A program made the translations under genes and the position numbers. Below, one piece after another: positions 10,511 to 20,327 of a stretch of DNA of 64,000 nucleotides. This DNA is from Lentisphaerota bacterium (GTDB lineage Bacteria > Verrucomicrobiota > Lentisphaeria > Oligosphaerales > JABHEG01): the NCBI GenBank assembly GCA_018676675.1, contig JABHEG010000222.1, positions 1 through 64,000 on the forward strand, written 5' to 3'. The notes under the pieces were generated by a model. That model did not search any database, was not told the DNA's origin, and saw nothing but the letters and a program-made list of their open reading frames with translations. The number at the start of each line of letters is the position of its first letter. Position 1 is the stretch's first letter.

Positions 10511-10540
10511 CGCATCTGCTCCCCTGCCCTGCACCAGTTA

Positions 10541-10918
10541 TCATCCGAGAACATGTTTTGCCAATACGTTCTGCACGTCGTAGATACTCACCTTGCGGTT
10601 GAACTTCTTCGCCAGAGGCGTCTGGTCGCTGCCGATCCAGATCTTCAGCTCTGCGTCAAGGTCGAAGTGACCCGCTGTCTCGATGCTGAACCGCGTGATC
10701 TTGTTGTAGGGGATGGAGAGGTACTCCGCCTTCTTCCCCGTAAGGCCTTGAATATTGACCAGGACCAGACGCTTATCCGTGAAAATGAATGTATCACGAA
10801 TGACCTTGAAGCCGACCTCGATGACCTCGGTCTCAGCCAGCAATTGCCCATAGTCTTCGGTGAGTTTGTCCGCCGTCACAACGCCTGCGTTCCCTAGAAG
10901 TCTCGACAAAATACCCAT
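10541..10918 (-). CDS. PH-domain protein (bacterial bPH type)
   Basis: A 125-residue cytosolic protein whose residues 25-125 fit a bacterial pleckstrin-homology domain: IRDTFIFTDKRLVLVNIQG, then SIPYNKITRFSIETAG, ending in a helix. The family is common and of unknown molecular role. ATG at 10918 follows CAGGAG with good spacing; the frame stays open upstream to about 11326 only by chance. It lies 22 nt downstream of the cytochrome-domain gene and 30 nt upstream of the beta-helix gene, so it sits inside a probable operon of exported proteins, an odd place for a cytosolic PH protein. Confidence 0.8.
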   Translation of the reverse strand: MGILSRLLGNAGVVTADKLTEDYGQLLAETEVIEVGFKVIRDTFIFTDKRLVLVNIQGLTGKKAEYLSIPYNKITRFSIETAGHFDLDAELKIWIGSDQTPLAKKFNRKVSIYDVQNVLAKHVLG

Positions 10919-10940
10919 TATCTGTTCTCCTGATTCCGTT

Positions 10941-13853
10941 TCACAACTCACTGTCGTTTCCGCGCAGACAGGCAGCCGGTCTGGCTCCGGCCATGTCCAT
11001 CCGCGGGGTCTGTTTGAGACGCGTGAGGACAGGATCAAACGTCCGCAGAATGGCTTGGTAATCCGGGTCGTTTGTGTCCTTAAAGACGATCTTTCCGCAC
11101 ATCTGCGTCCCACCCGCTGCCTTGGCCAGGGGGGCCAGAAGGAAACTGTTGAGTCGGGGGGTGCTGATACGGGTCCAGGCGCGGCGCGGCACACGGGGTT
11201 CGCCTTCGTGAGAATGGCACCGTATGCACCGGCGCGAGGCAACACCCGCGAGCACGCGGTCCAAGTTCGGGGGATACTGTCGGCGGCAGGCGGGCTGGTC
11301 TGGATAGGCCGTGTCCGCGGTTCCATAGTAAGGGACGTTCAGGTCAACCCAGGTGATGATCCGCTGCCGCTCTCCACGGGTCAGATGCACTCTGGGGCGC
11401 CCCTCCAGGTCACGGTGTCCCGTGAGGACCAGGTCAACCAACGCGCTTCGCGGCGCTCCCCACGTCTTCGGGGCCGTCTTGAGGATGTTGCCCTCCTGGC
11501 CGTTATAGGTCGGGATCCAGTTGGTGTATGGATTCGCCACTGATACCTCATTCGCGCCGCGCCGACTCAGCACGTCGCGGCCGCGAGCCAGGGTCTCATA
11601 GGACACGCTGAAAAAGTCAGTCAGGTCCCCGGCCAAATCAACGTTGCCCGCAGGTGTCGCGCCGCCATGGCAGCGGACGCAATGCTGATCAAGAACAGGC
11701 TGAACGACCGACGCGTAGTTGAACCCACCTTCTCCCCAGTCAGGCGTTTCCAGTTCCTGGGGAGCCAGGCGAGCAGCGGGCAACACCCCGGGATGATGGG
11801 GCGCTTGCTGACGTGGCTCGTGGCAGCCTACACAACCTTGTACCTCACCCGGCATGAGATGGGTGAAGCTGCGCATGCGCTGAACCGCCCTCCCTTGACC
11901 ATCGAGGGCAAGCAAGTAGATCGGTCTCCGGGCCGGAACGCGAAAGCAGGCCGAGCCGTCCGCCCCGATCTCAGCGAAACCCAATACACGTTTCGGCACA
12001 TAGGTGGCCCCGCAGGAAACGGCCACACGCTGGAAACCGAACGCGGGTTGCCGGATGCCTTTGCTGTCGATCAGCCGACGAGGCAGTTCCTCGACCACAC
12101 ACAGACGCCTTACCTCACCAGGCTCCACATCCGGTTCGAGCCCTTGGTGCACGTCCTGCAGAACGAGCGTGGCCCAGGGCTCAGGTTCCGCAGGCAAATT
12201 CGAGGCCCTCACGGGGGGGACAGTTCGGGGCCTGACCGGGCGAGGGTTGTAGAACCCCAGTCCGTCTCTTGGCTTCAGCACGGTGGCTTGCTCTGTTCCG
12301 TCATAGTCACGCAGGAGCAGCGTTCCGTCATACGACACGAGAAATGACCGGTCATCCACGGGGAAAGGCGTCTGGTAGGGTCCTCTTGGCCCGTTCGAGC
12401 TCACCTTCACACCACGCAGACGAATCTCAGGAGTCAGGTTGCGGATAGCGGCCTGAGCGTTCAGTCCTTTCCGTGGATCCACAATGCCGATCGCCCCGCG
12501 GCACGAGCCGTTGTGCCCGGTCAGAGTGCACAGGATGCTGGTTGTTCCGGGGATGGGCTGGGGCTCAATGAACGTTGCGGGGTCAAGCACCCGGTTGCCA
12601 AAGAATGCCGCCAGCCCGGTGCCGTCGGGATTGATGGTCCACAAGCTCTGAATCGGGATCGCCGGACGGTCGACGTATTCCCAACGCCCGTAGAGCAACC
12701 GGCCGTCGTTGAGCACAGCGGGTGTGAAGTCGTTGAGGTAGTTCGCCGACAGCTTGGTCTGGCTGCTGCCGTCAGGGCGCATCCGGTACAGAATCCCGAC
12801 TGGCGTGAAAAAGCAGTACGCGGCCTGAGGCACACGCGTGGACAGGAACGCGACGTCCCCATCCGGCAGCCAACACGCATCGTAGTTGTGTCCCGATCCC
12901 TGGGTCAGTTGACGGAGCCCAGTCCCGTCGACATTGATGGTGAATACCTGGTACTCACGCTCCTGGCGCCAACTGAAGAGAACGCGCCTGCCGTCATACG
13001 ACAGGTCACAGCTCGAGATCTGGCCATCGCGCGAGCCGACCAGTTCGCGGAACGCCCCTGTCTGCACGTCCATCAGATAGAGACCGCCGCCATTGCGCTG
13101 CCCTTCACAGTGATATGTGTAGACATGCGAACAGCGAATGTGGTGCCGCTGGACCACCAGGAGTTCGTGGAAGCCAAGCTCACCGGCCTGGAATCGAGCC
13201 AGCAGAGCCGGCGATTCAGGGACATCAGGAGGCGGAGGCGACTTCGGCTGCGAGACGGCACGCCACCCGGGGACAAGTGGCTTGAACGAGGCCAACTGGG
13301 ATGCAGGGACCGGCACAGAAAACACCCCGATCTCAGAGGCACCGGGGTTTGGCCCACCATAGGACGATGTGAAACGGATCTGTAGCGTACGGAGGGTGCG
13401 CGCCTCGGGGAGCGTGATCCGCTGGGGCCCATGCCCGGACTTGAGCTTCCCTGTCACCACCGGGGCACCGCCGCCATCCAGCCGGATCTCAAAACCTCTG
13501 AAGCACTCGTTGGCCCAGGCCGTGCGCCCGTGGTAGAGAAGCTCCGCGACCTGAACGGGTCCTTCCCACGCAAAGGTCAGGGCCGCACCATCGCGGTGAG
13601 TCGTCCCCTTCACTGCCCAGGCACGGCCGACATCATCGCGACTGGCCAGCTTGGGGATGTGGCCATCGGCGACAAACTGGGCCCGATACTTGTCGCTGTA
13701 TTCTGAAGTGCCCGTGACCGTCGCCTGAAGCGCCAGGTTTGGGGCCGCAGAAAACACGTTGCCGGCAGCCCACAGGAACACCAGCACGACAGGCAGGGCA
13801 AGGTTACCCCAGATGCGCGCACTCCCATGGTCGTAGAGGATGGTCCCAGGCAT
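10941..13853 (-). CDS. Exported tri-haem protein resembling hydrazine synthase alpha subunit
   Basis: A 970-residue exported protein. The order is a signal anchor (about 15-37), a discoidin-like domain (about 40-180), a beta-propeller with TolB/WD40-like blades (DGQISSCDLSYDGRRVLFS, CWLPDGDVAFLSTR), then a C-terminal cytochrome part with three CxxCH sites: CVGCHEPR, CVRCHGG and CIRCHSHEG. This propeller-plus-cytochrome layout is that of the HZS-alpha-like family, which is widespread outside anammox bacteria and usually of unknown function. There are no HZS beta or gamma neighbours, so hydrazine synthesis is not supported. ATG at 13853 with CAGGAG upstream is chosen over a GTG at 13892. The PH-domain gene follows by 22 nt. 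Confidence 0.75.
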   Translation of the reverse strand: MPGTILYDHGSARIWGNLALPVVLVFLWAAGNVFSAAPNLALQATVTGTSEYSDKYRAQFVADGHIPKLASRDDVGRAWAVKGTTHRDGAALTFAWEGPVQVAELLYHGRTAWANECFRGFEIRLDGGGAPVVTGKLKSGHGPQRITLPEARTLRTLQIRFTSSYGGPNPGASEIGVFSVPVPASQLASFKPLVPGWRAVSQPKSPPPPDVPESPALLARFQAGELGFHELLVVQRHHIRCSHVYTYHCEGQRNGGGLYLMDVQTGAFRELVGSRDGQISSCDLSYDGRRVLFSWRQEREYQVFTINVDGTGLRQLTQGSGHNYDACWLPDGDVAFLSTRVPQAAYCFFTPVGILYRMRPDGSSQTKLSANYLNDFTPAVLNDGRLLYGRWEYVDRPAIPIQSLWTINPDGTGLAAFFGNRVLDPATFIEPQPIPGTTSILCTLTGHNGSCRGAIGIVDPRKGLNAQAAIRNLTPEIRLRGVKVSSNGPRGPYQTPFPVDDRSFLVSYDGTLLLRDYDGTEQATVLKPRDGLGFYNPRPVRPRTVPPVRASNLPAEPEPWATLVLQDVHQGLEPDVEPGEVRRLCVVEELPRRLIDSKGIRQPAFGFQRVAVSCGATYVPKRVLGFAEIGADGSACFRVPARRPIYLLALDGQGRAVQRMRSFTHLMPGEVQGCVGCHEPRQQAPHHPGVLPAARLAPQELETPDWGEGGFNYASVVQPVLDQHCVRCHGGATPAGNVDLAGDLTDFFSVSYETLARGRDVLSRRGANEVSVANPYTNWIPTYNGQEGNILKTAPKTWGAPRSALVDLVLTGHRDLEGRPRVHLTRGERQRIITWVDLNVPYYGTADTAYPDQPACRRQYPPNLDRVLAGVASRRCIRCHSHEGEPRVPRRAWTRISTPRLNSFLLAPLAKAAGGTQMCGKIVFKDTNDPDYQAILRTFDPVLTRLKQTPRMDMAGARPAACLRGNDSEL

Positions 13854-13934
13854 TCGGCTGACTCCTGACGTGGTCTCCTCCCAGTGTACCACCGCGCCGG
13901 CAACCAGACAACGCCCCTCACCACCTCACGCCCG

Positions 13935-14834
13935 TCAGTTGTGCTTGGGATGGCCCACTTGGTCAAGGTCTATGTGCGTCCATTCGGGGACAGCGCCTGA
14001 ACGCGAAGCCACGAGCGCCCCGAGGCGGTTGGCCAGTTCGGCAGCCTCGAGCGTGTCCTTCGGGCTGCACGTGAGGGCGTGCATCAGCCCAGCGGAGAAA
14101 GCATCTCCTGCTCCCACAGCGTCTGCCACGGTGACCGGTATCCCCGGGCACTCAACCCACTCACCTGTCCGCCAGATAGAACACCCCTCTGCTCCGCGTG
14201 TAATGCAGACGCTCTCAAGCCCAAAAGCCGCAGCCAACGCTTCAGCGGTCTGCTCAAGCCCTTCCGCAGACATGCCCGTCATCCCCCGGACCACCTCGAT
14301 CTCCTCATCGTTGATCTTGAGAACCGTGGCATCCTGCAGGAGCTCGAAAACCAACTCAGCGGTGTAGCTGTTCTTACGGAGATTGATGTCGTAGAAATGG
14401 GGAACACTCGGGAACGCCCGAAGAACAGAACGGACGACCTCCCGGGCATTGCTGCTCAGTTGGTTGAGCGTCCCGAAGTAAACCCAGGTCGGACGCATGG
14501 CTCGAATTGCACTCAGATCGCCATCGTTCAGTATGGGATAGTCGTAAGCCGCCGGACGATTGATCGTGAAGTCAGGCTGCCCATCGGTGAGGAAAACATC
14601 CACCGTGCCGGTTGGGGCCGCGTCCGTGCGGGCGATGAAAGTGGTATCCAGTCCAAGCTGGACACATCGTTCGACGGCTTCTTCCCCGAGTTCATCCCGG
14701 CCAACCGCGCTGATAAAGGCAACGGCCTCCCCCAGACGCCGGGCATGCGCAGCCACGTTCAGTGGGGCTCCGCCAAGGTGCCGCTCCGTCTCAAACACAT
14801 CCCAGAGGATCTCACCAATGCTGATGATACTCAT
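13935..14834 (-). CDS. PfkB-family sugar kinase (fructokinase-like)
   Basis: A 299-residue cytosolic ribokinase-fold kinase. The N-terminal PfkB signature is visible as GEILWDVF..ERHLGGAPLNVAAHARRLG, and the C-terminal signature DAVGAGDAFSAGLM carries the catalytic Asp and anion hole. Residues YDINLRKNSY match the fructokinase subgroup. The length is normal for the family. It should phosphorylate fructose or a similar ketose or 2-keto sugar with ATP. ATG at 14834 follows CGAGGA. It lies 22 nt after the GH99-like gene, suggesting that the sugar released by the secreted enzymes of this run is taken up and phosphorylated here. Confidence 0.88.
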   Translation of the reverse strand: MSIISIGEILWDVFETERHLGGAPLNVAAHARRLGEAVAFISAVGRDELGEEAVERCVQLGLDTTFIARTDAAPTGTVDVFLTDGQPDFTINRPAAYDYPILNDGDLSAIRAMRPTWVYFGTLNQLSSNAREVVRSVLRAFPSVPHFYDINLRKNSYTAELVFELLQDATVLKINDEEIEVVRGMTGMSAEGLEQTAEALAAAFGLESVCITRGAEGCSIWRTGEWVECPGIPVTVADAVGAGDAFSAGLMHALTCSPKDTLEAAELANRLGALVASRSGAVPEWTHIDLDQVGHPKHN

Positions 14835-14856
14835 GCGCGGTCCTCGGTCTGCGTCC

Positions 14857-17637
14857 CTACTTCTCCATCCGGATCTCAGCGATCTCGACTGCGACACCCT
14901 CCCGAGATGACGGGTCGAACCGGAACGACTGCAGACGGCCCCGCCAGCGTGGGTTCTCAGCCACCGGGAAAACGTAATCGTGGAATTCTCCGTCGCCTGC
15001 CAGCTGAGCTCTGCTGCTGGTCGGCTCACTGATAGACGCAGTCAAGGTGCTCCAGAACAACTGGGCCCCATCCTCACTGTCGGCGGCAAACGGGGACACT
15101 TTCATGCGCACGACGACGCGCTTGTAGTTACGAGCCCGGATCTTACCAAGAGAGGTGAAAATCGCGGGATCCACGCTCGAGGTCCTCAGCTGCAAGACGC
15201 CATCCCGGGCAACGAACTCGCCGATCCCCATGGCCCGATTCCAGCCCTGTGTCCCGTCACTGAAATCCCACTGCGTCCGGTCCTTGCGCGTGACGTCCGC
15301 CAGGTCATAGGGCCCCAAGCCGACATCGGACGGCCCGTAGTTCATAGGCCACCCGCCCTTGGGCTTCCTGGCAAACGTGTCGCGAACAGCCTCGTACATG
15401 CCGAAGCCGAATTCCTTGCAGGGCTCGGCGTAGGAGCCCTCGCCCCATTCATTGATCGGCGCCAACACCAGACGTTTCACGCCGGTCTCGTCCGCAAACC
15501 TCTTACCGTCTTCACAGATCCGCCGGAAGAGAGCAGGTGTGCGGCCATCGATCCATATCCCGCGCCCCCCGTGCCAGGGCCGGGAGTGCCATCCGGTTGA
15601 GAGGTTGGGAATGAACGGCAGTATCCCTGTTTCCTGACGAGCCTTCCACCAATCGTGGCTGCAGTCCGCGACCAGATCGAACGAGAAGCGTCGTGGGTTG
15701 GCCGCCTTCCCCCCGTGATCCATGAAATGGTAGAGGCTGGTCATGTCAAAGCCTTCGCTTTTCAACCACTGGACATCTTCAGCTTTGGTCGAGGCCTCCG
15801 GCCATTTCATCGCGATGAAGTGGATCCCTTTGTAGCCGGCATCCCGCGCCATCTGCCGTGAAATCTCCAGTAGCTTCCCGGCACCGCCTTCGCCGCCCAT
15901 GTCACGCTTGAGACCCGAGGGACTCCAGTACATCACCACTGGCTTGTCATCGATCCGGTAGTACTCAGGCATGTGGAAAAAGTTGTCAATCCAGTACGTG
16001 GTGACCGCCCGCTGATCCGCCTCCGAATGGCTGCCGGCGCGGTTGTGGTTGGCGTACATCATGCACCACTTGAGGAAGCGTCGGTAACGAGCCTTCTCAT
16101 AAGCCCGTATCCAGTGTTCCAGGTGCATACTGCCTTTGTGCCAATACCAATCCACCATGAAGTACTTGATGCCGTTCTCAACGGCCCATTTGATCTGCCA
16201 ATCCACGACTTCCGGGTTGGCTTCGTCATACCAGCCCAGGACAGGCTTGCGTTGCGGATCAGTGGGCCAAATGCGGGCCCAGCGGTCAAGCGTGGGCCAT
16301 CCGGGAAAGTAGAGTGCGCCGACATCGTAGTCAGACGCCACAGGCTGCGGCTCGGGAACGTAGTCAGCTTTCGGGAGATCAAGACGGGGATCGAAACGGA
16401 CCTCGCCAGTGTACTCTCCGGCCTCGCCGGCCGCCTCAACCACAATCCGGAATTCCCCCTCAACCGCCTGCCTGGCTACCAACTGGAAACGATGCTCCCG
16501 GATGTCAAAGACGCCAATACCGGGGAGATCGCGCCAGGATTCCGGACCAACCACTGACACGCCACGTGGCAGCTCGATACGCGTGATCTTCCCCCCTGAA
16601 ATTGGCTCGCCGCCGCGATTCTCCATGGTCACGAGGAACGAAGCGGGGCGCCCCGCTCGATTGATGGCATCCTCAAGCCCGGCGTAACGAATCACCGGGA
16701 CAGCCGGCCCGCCTGGCTCGTCCGCGATCGCGATCTCCGCGAGAGTCGTCTTGCCCTTACCGACAGGCGGACGGAACGCCACGAAGTAGATATCGTCCTG
16801 CCATGTCTTCCGGGCCGAGAGGTCCACGTTATAGGTCCGCATGCGGCCATCTGGAATAACCTCGAAATCAAGCTGGGGTCGGGTGTTGGTTTGGCTTGAA
16901 ATCCAGCGCAACGACGCCGTTTCCCCAGCCGTGGTCGCCAACTGGACAACCGCCCAGAAACCATCGTCAGCCAGGAACGAGGTGAACGGTCCGTCGAGCC
17001 AAGCGTCAGCGGCTGCCGCTTCCAATATCACCGCATCCCTCTTCGGCGTCGCCGTCAGCGTCCCGGTGGCTGCAAGTTGATCGAGAGCTGCAGGAAACGT
17101 CCACACCGGTGGCTTAGCCATGGTTGCCGGACGCTCCATGCCCACGATGCGGAGCCAGTCCAGCTCAAATGTCGCCTTGCCTTTCGCATCCCCCACTGCC
17201 TTGGCAAAGTCGAGGCGAATCATGATGATCTTGTTCTCTTTCCCCCAGAACGGATGGACCGTATAGGTGTGCCACTGACCATCGCCAATGACGTCCCACG
17301 GAACATTCTTCTTCGGGAAAAAGCCACCGTGCTCGGATTCGGTTGTGTTGGTGAAGAACACCTGTCCGCTTCCGCCGCAATCGGTCCTGAGACGAAACTC
17401 GATCTTCTGCCAGGGGGTTGCCGTAATCTCGAACTGCGGACTAGTCACCCACGGATCCCAATCCAGGAGCCGCCCTTTGAGGGCTCCACCCTCCGCGCGT
17501 ACATCGGCAACGTGGTTCGCCCTGCCCCAACCAACCCCGTCCTCGGGCCGGTCAAACTGCCACTCGGCCAAGACAGGAGAAGCGGCTGACGCCGCGACAG
17601 AAACCAGCCCCGAAAGAAGCACAACTAAAGCTCTCAT
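14857..17637 (-). CDS. Secreted GH99/WbsX-like glycoside hydrolase-type protein
   Basis: A 926-residue exported protein with a signal peptide (residues 1-19). A carbohydrate-binding-like sandwich occupies about 20-150, a second beta region follows, and a TIM-barrel domain of the GH99/WbsX type spans about 425-760. Motifs are VGALYFPGWP, GIKYFMVDWYWHKG, DDKPVVMYWSP and APINEWGEGSYAEP; the NEWGEG loop is a hallmark of this family. The C-terminal 120 residues form another sandwich (WDFSDGTQGW..). Known GH99 enzymes are endo-alpha-mannosidases, but GH99-like proteins in marine and gut bacteria are diverse, so the substrate is open. First gene of the minus-strand run that continues through the kinase at 13935-14834. 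Confidence 0.8.
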   Translation of the reverse strand: MRALVVLLSGLVSVAASAASPVLAEWQFDRPEDGVGWGRANHVADVRAEGGALKGRLLDWDPWVTSPQFEITATPWQKIEFRLRTDCGGSGQVFFTNTTESEHGGFFPKKNVPWDVIGDGQWHTYTVHPFWGKENKIIMIRLDFAKAVGDAKGKATFELDWLRIVGMERPATMAKPPVWTFPAALDQLAATGTLTATPKRDAVILEAAAADAWLDGPFTSFLADDGFWAVVQLATTAGETASLRWISSQTNTRPQLDFEVIPDGRMRTYNVDLSARKTWQDDIYFVAFRPPVGKGKTTLAEIAIADEPGGPAVPVIRYAGLEDAINRAGRPASFLVTMENRGGEPISGGKITRIELPRGVSVVGPESWRDLPGIGVFDIREHRFQLVARQAVEGEFRIVVEAAGEAGEYTGEVRFDPRLDLPKADYVPEPQPVASDYDVGALYFPGWPTLDRWARIWPTDPQRKPVLGWYDEANPEVVDWQIKWAVENGIKYFMVDWYWHKGSMHLEHWIRAYEKARYRRFLKWCMMYANHNRAGSHSEADQRAVTTYWIDNFFHMPEYYRIDDKPVVMYWSPSGLKRDMGGEGGAGKLLEISRQMARDAGYKGIHFIAMKWPEASTKAEDVQWLKSEGFDMTSLYHFMDHGGKAANPRRFSFDLVADCSHDWWKARQETGILPFIPNLSTGWHSRPWHGGRGIWIDGRTPALFRRICEDGKRFADETGVKRLVLAPINEWGEGSYAEPCKEFGFGMYEAVRDTFARKPKGGWPMNYGPSDVGLGPYDLADVTRKDRTQWDFSDGTQGWNRAMGIGEFVARDGVLQLRTSSVDPAIFTSLGKIRARNYKRVVVRMKVSPFAADSEDGAQLFWSTLTASISEPTSSRAQLAGDGEFHDYVFPVAENPRWRGRLQSFRFDPSSREGVAVEIAEIRMEK

Positions 17638-17757
17638 CTCAGTACCCTCTGATCAACGTGTGTGGAAGCGCATGCGTCGTCCAGGTGAGCCCGGAAACGA
17701 TAAGGGACACGGTACCCCGTTCTTCTTCCCGGGCAAGGCCCAGAACGCAAACGAGTC

Positions 17758-17957
17758 CCCTCCGGCCGAGCCGAGTACGACGTAAGCGGTCTTCCCTGTC
17801 CGGAAGAGCCGCGAATTACGGGAGCGGTGTTCCCAACGTGGGAGGCGCCGCCGTGCGCCGATTCTTCTTGCCACAGGATCATCGCGGGATGGCACCCGCT
17901 CCCACATTAAAGGCAAGCAGAGACACCTGCCCGTCCGAGCCGCGACTTACGGGAGCG
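17758..17957. repeat. Composite intergenic repeat, families C and D, in the gap 17638-17987
   Basis: Two modules lie in tandem. 17758-17831 contains the D module (GTAAGCGGTCTTCCCTG and TTACGGGAGCGGTG). 17831-17957 is a C module that recurs almost base for base at 25932-26060: both hold ACGTGGGAGGCGCCGCCGTG, then GGGATGGCACCCGCTCCCAC and AAGCAGAGACACCTG. Internal GGGA/TCCC pairs allow a long hairpin. The remainder of the gap holds nothing else that I recognise. Confidence 0.8.
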
Positions 17958-17987
17958 GACAGCCTACGTTCCGCCCGTCTCTCACCC

Positions 17988-18122
17988 TCACTTCCCGTTC
18001 CGACGCGAGGCATCCGGCGACGACGACTGGGAACGCTTGCTGCGCCAGTCGATTCGGTCGTAGTTGGTGTTGTAGCGGTCTTTGTCTACAGGACGGGGAC
18101 GATCCCCTTTTCCGGCACTCAT
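17988..18122 (-). CDS. Small conserved protein with GKGDRPRPV motif
   Basis: A 44-residue basic protein starting MSAGKGDRPRPVDKDRYNTN and continuing YDRIDW. The core (GDRPRPV, then Y...YDRI) recurs in small proteins annotated as hypothetical in many bacteria and phages, which supports it as a true gene despite its size. The start at 18122 follows GAGGAT; the longer open frame to 18311 lacks support. Function is unknown. It stands alone between a repeat and the divergent prepilin-like gene. The Ser-rich tail after residue 30 may be poorly conserved. Confidence 0.7.
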   Translation of the reverse strand: MSAGKGDRPRPVDKDRYNTNYDRIDWRSKRSQSSSPDASRRNGK

Positions 18123-18389
18123 ACCAGCAATCCTCACTCGCGTTCCATGAATACCACGCTCAGCGCCACTTCCGCCGAACGGACTGTTTGTCTGCTCTCG
18201 AAACGCATAATTTAGCGTCGCTGTCCTGCCCTTTCCAGCCTGGCGTTCGGCTCCGTCCTGAAGTGCGTCAGATCGTTGAACATCAATCGGGAGCTTGTTT
18301 GGACCGAACAATAGGGTAGTTTCCGGTGCATACCCTCCACGGAGTTCAGCTCCGAGGAGACGGCCGGACCAAACTGTAGGAGCAGACGA

Positions 18390-19052
<663 letters not shown>

Positions 19053-19201
19053 GCACAAACCAGCTGGGCAGTGCCGAGGGCATTGTCATGATCGGGGGCA
19101 TCCCCCCGGACAAGAAGAGGCGGCCCGCGACGCCCTGCGAAGCTACGGAATCAAGTGAGCCGGAAACTCCTGCGGAATGACAATTTCCCCATGCAAATGA
19201 C

Positions 19202-19230
19202 TTGACTATTCCGAGTGGTTCGGTTACCAT
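19202..19230 (+). promoter_or_regulatory. Sigma-70-type promoter for the Nqr/Rnf-like operon
   Basis: TTGACT at 19202-19207 and TACCAT at 19225-19230 are separated by exactly 17 nt. It lies in the 294-nt gap between the prepilin gene and the first pump gene and is the best promoter match there. The leader would be about 110 nt or longer. No riboswitch is recognised in it. Confidence 0.55.
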
Positions 19231-19346
19231 TTACGAACAGCGTGCGGACGAACAGGTAACGCAGCTGACTCAGACGCGGGAGGCGATATCCCAAGGGCGG
19301 GGATTGGCTCCTGTGATTCGACTTCACTCGTGGACACGGGGTCCCG

Positions 19347-20327
19347 ATGGTTCCTCTACGGTTCCGTTACTCAACAGCAACACGGCTTCAGACACCTTTC
19401 CCGGTGTCGTCAATCCCCATGGATGGCGAGATTCCTCTCTTGGAGGCCCTCTGCACTGTCGCTCCTGAGAAGACGGCCTACTGGCAAGCCCAGGCTCCCG
19501 ATCAACTGCTTGTCGACGTCGTGCCGCACCTCCCGTTCGGACCGTCTCTAGGACAATTGATGGACACCCTCGGTTTCGAACCGGAGGCGGCCATCACGGC
19601 GATTCAGCAGCGCTTCGGCGTCGCGATTGAGGTGGCTGGTCTGCCCCCGGACCGTCGCCCCCCAATCAAGGGAGTAACCTACCGATGCTGCCTCGCCGCA
19701 GATGCCCGTGGCCCCCGGATCGACGCGGTTGAGTTGGGCGCTCTGGGGAAGGCGGCCAGCGTCGGCGAATTCAGTCCCGCAGTGATCGTCTCCTGTTTCC
19801 TGGATCCGGAACGAATCTACTCATTTGTCGCCCCACGAGGCCTGGAACTGGGGAAGATTCTGCTCAGCGACGCCGACATTGCAGCCCGTTTAGAGGACTG
19901 CACCGCACCGGGACTCAGACATCCGATCTCCGGTCAGACATGGTCGCTGGATGACACGGCCTCCACCTATACCAACGCCATCTGTATCGCCGACTGCGGG
20001 TACGTTCTACTCCCTGAGCCATCCTTCCTGTTTGGCTTCCCGTTCTTCAACCGCTCCCTCAGCATGCGCAAAGCTACCGTAGACGAGTCCGAGCCACGCC
20101 CATGTTCGAACTGCCTGGCCTGTAAGCGCCACTGCCCGGCCGACCTTCGTCCCTCCTTTCTGCACCACTCGATCGGTGCAGGAGACGAAGAAGCCGTCGA
20201 GTCCCTGGCACCGCGGCACTGCATCCAGTGTGGGCGATGCAGCTATGTCTGCCCCTCAGGACTTCCGCTCTTCGAGAGCATCTCCGAGGCAATCACGCGT
20301 CTCGATGGCGAGGGGGATGACGAATGA
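19347..20327 (+). CDS. RnfC-like iron-sulfur subunit, shortened
   Basis: About 326 residues (start uncertain; ATG at 19419 is possible and gives 302). Residues about 155-250 resemble the SLBB part of RnfC. Two ferredoxin-type [4Fe-4S] motifs follow near 260 and 300: CSNCLACKRHCP and CIQCGRCSYVCP. RnfC normally has more than 430 residues with a Gly-rich NADH/FMN domain at the N-terminus; that domain is not visible here. NqrA, which sits in this position in Nqr operons, has no such clusters. The protein probably passes electrons between the NADH-oxidising NqrF-like subunit encoded downstream and the membrane subunits. Stop overlaps the next start by 4 nt (ATGA). Confidence 0.75.
   Translation: MVPLRFRYSTATRLQTPFPVSSIPMDGEIPLLEALCTVAPEKTAYWQAQAPDQLLVDVVPHLPFGPSLGQLMDTLGFEPEAAITAIQQRFGVAIEVAGLPPDRRPPIKGVTYRCCLAADARGPRIDAVELGALGKAASVGEFSPAVIVSCFLDPERIYSFVAPRGLELGKILLSDADIAARLEDCTAPGLRHPISGQTWSLDDTASTYTNAICIADCGYVLLPEPSFLFGFPFFNRSLSMRKATVDESEPRPCSNCLACKRHCPADLRPSFLHHSIGAGDEEAVESLAPRHCIQCGRCSYVCPSGLPLFESISEAITRLDGEGDDE

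Noticed and set aside
10941-13853. True hydrazine synthase
   Set aside because: The other hydrazine synthase subunits are absent, and the family is widespread outside anammox bacteria.
14079-15032. Open frame on the plus strand opposite the PfkB kinase
   Set aside because: The kinase has both PfkB signatures and a good start. The opposite frame is an Arg/Pro-rich shadow.
19088-19180. Thirty-codon frame MIGGIPPDKKRRPATP..., preceded by GAGGG
   Set aside because: It is too short to judge and has no known relatives in memory. It might be a leader peptide, but nothing else supports it.
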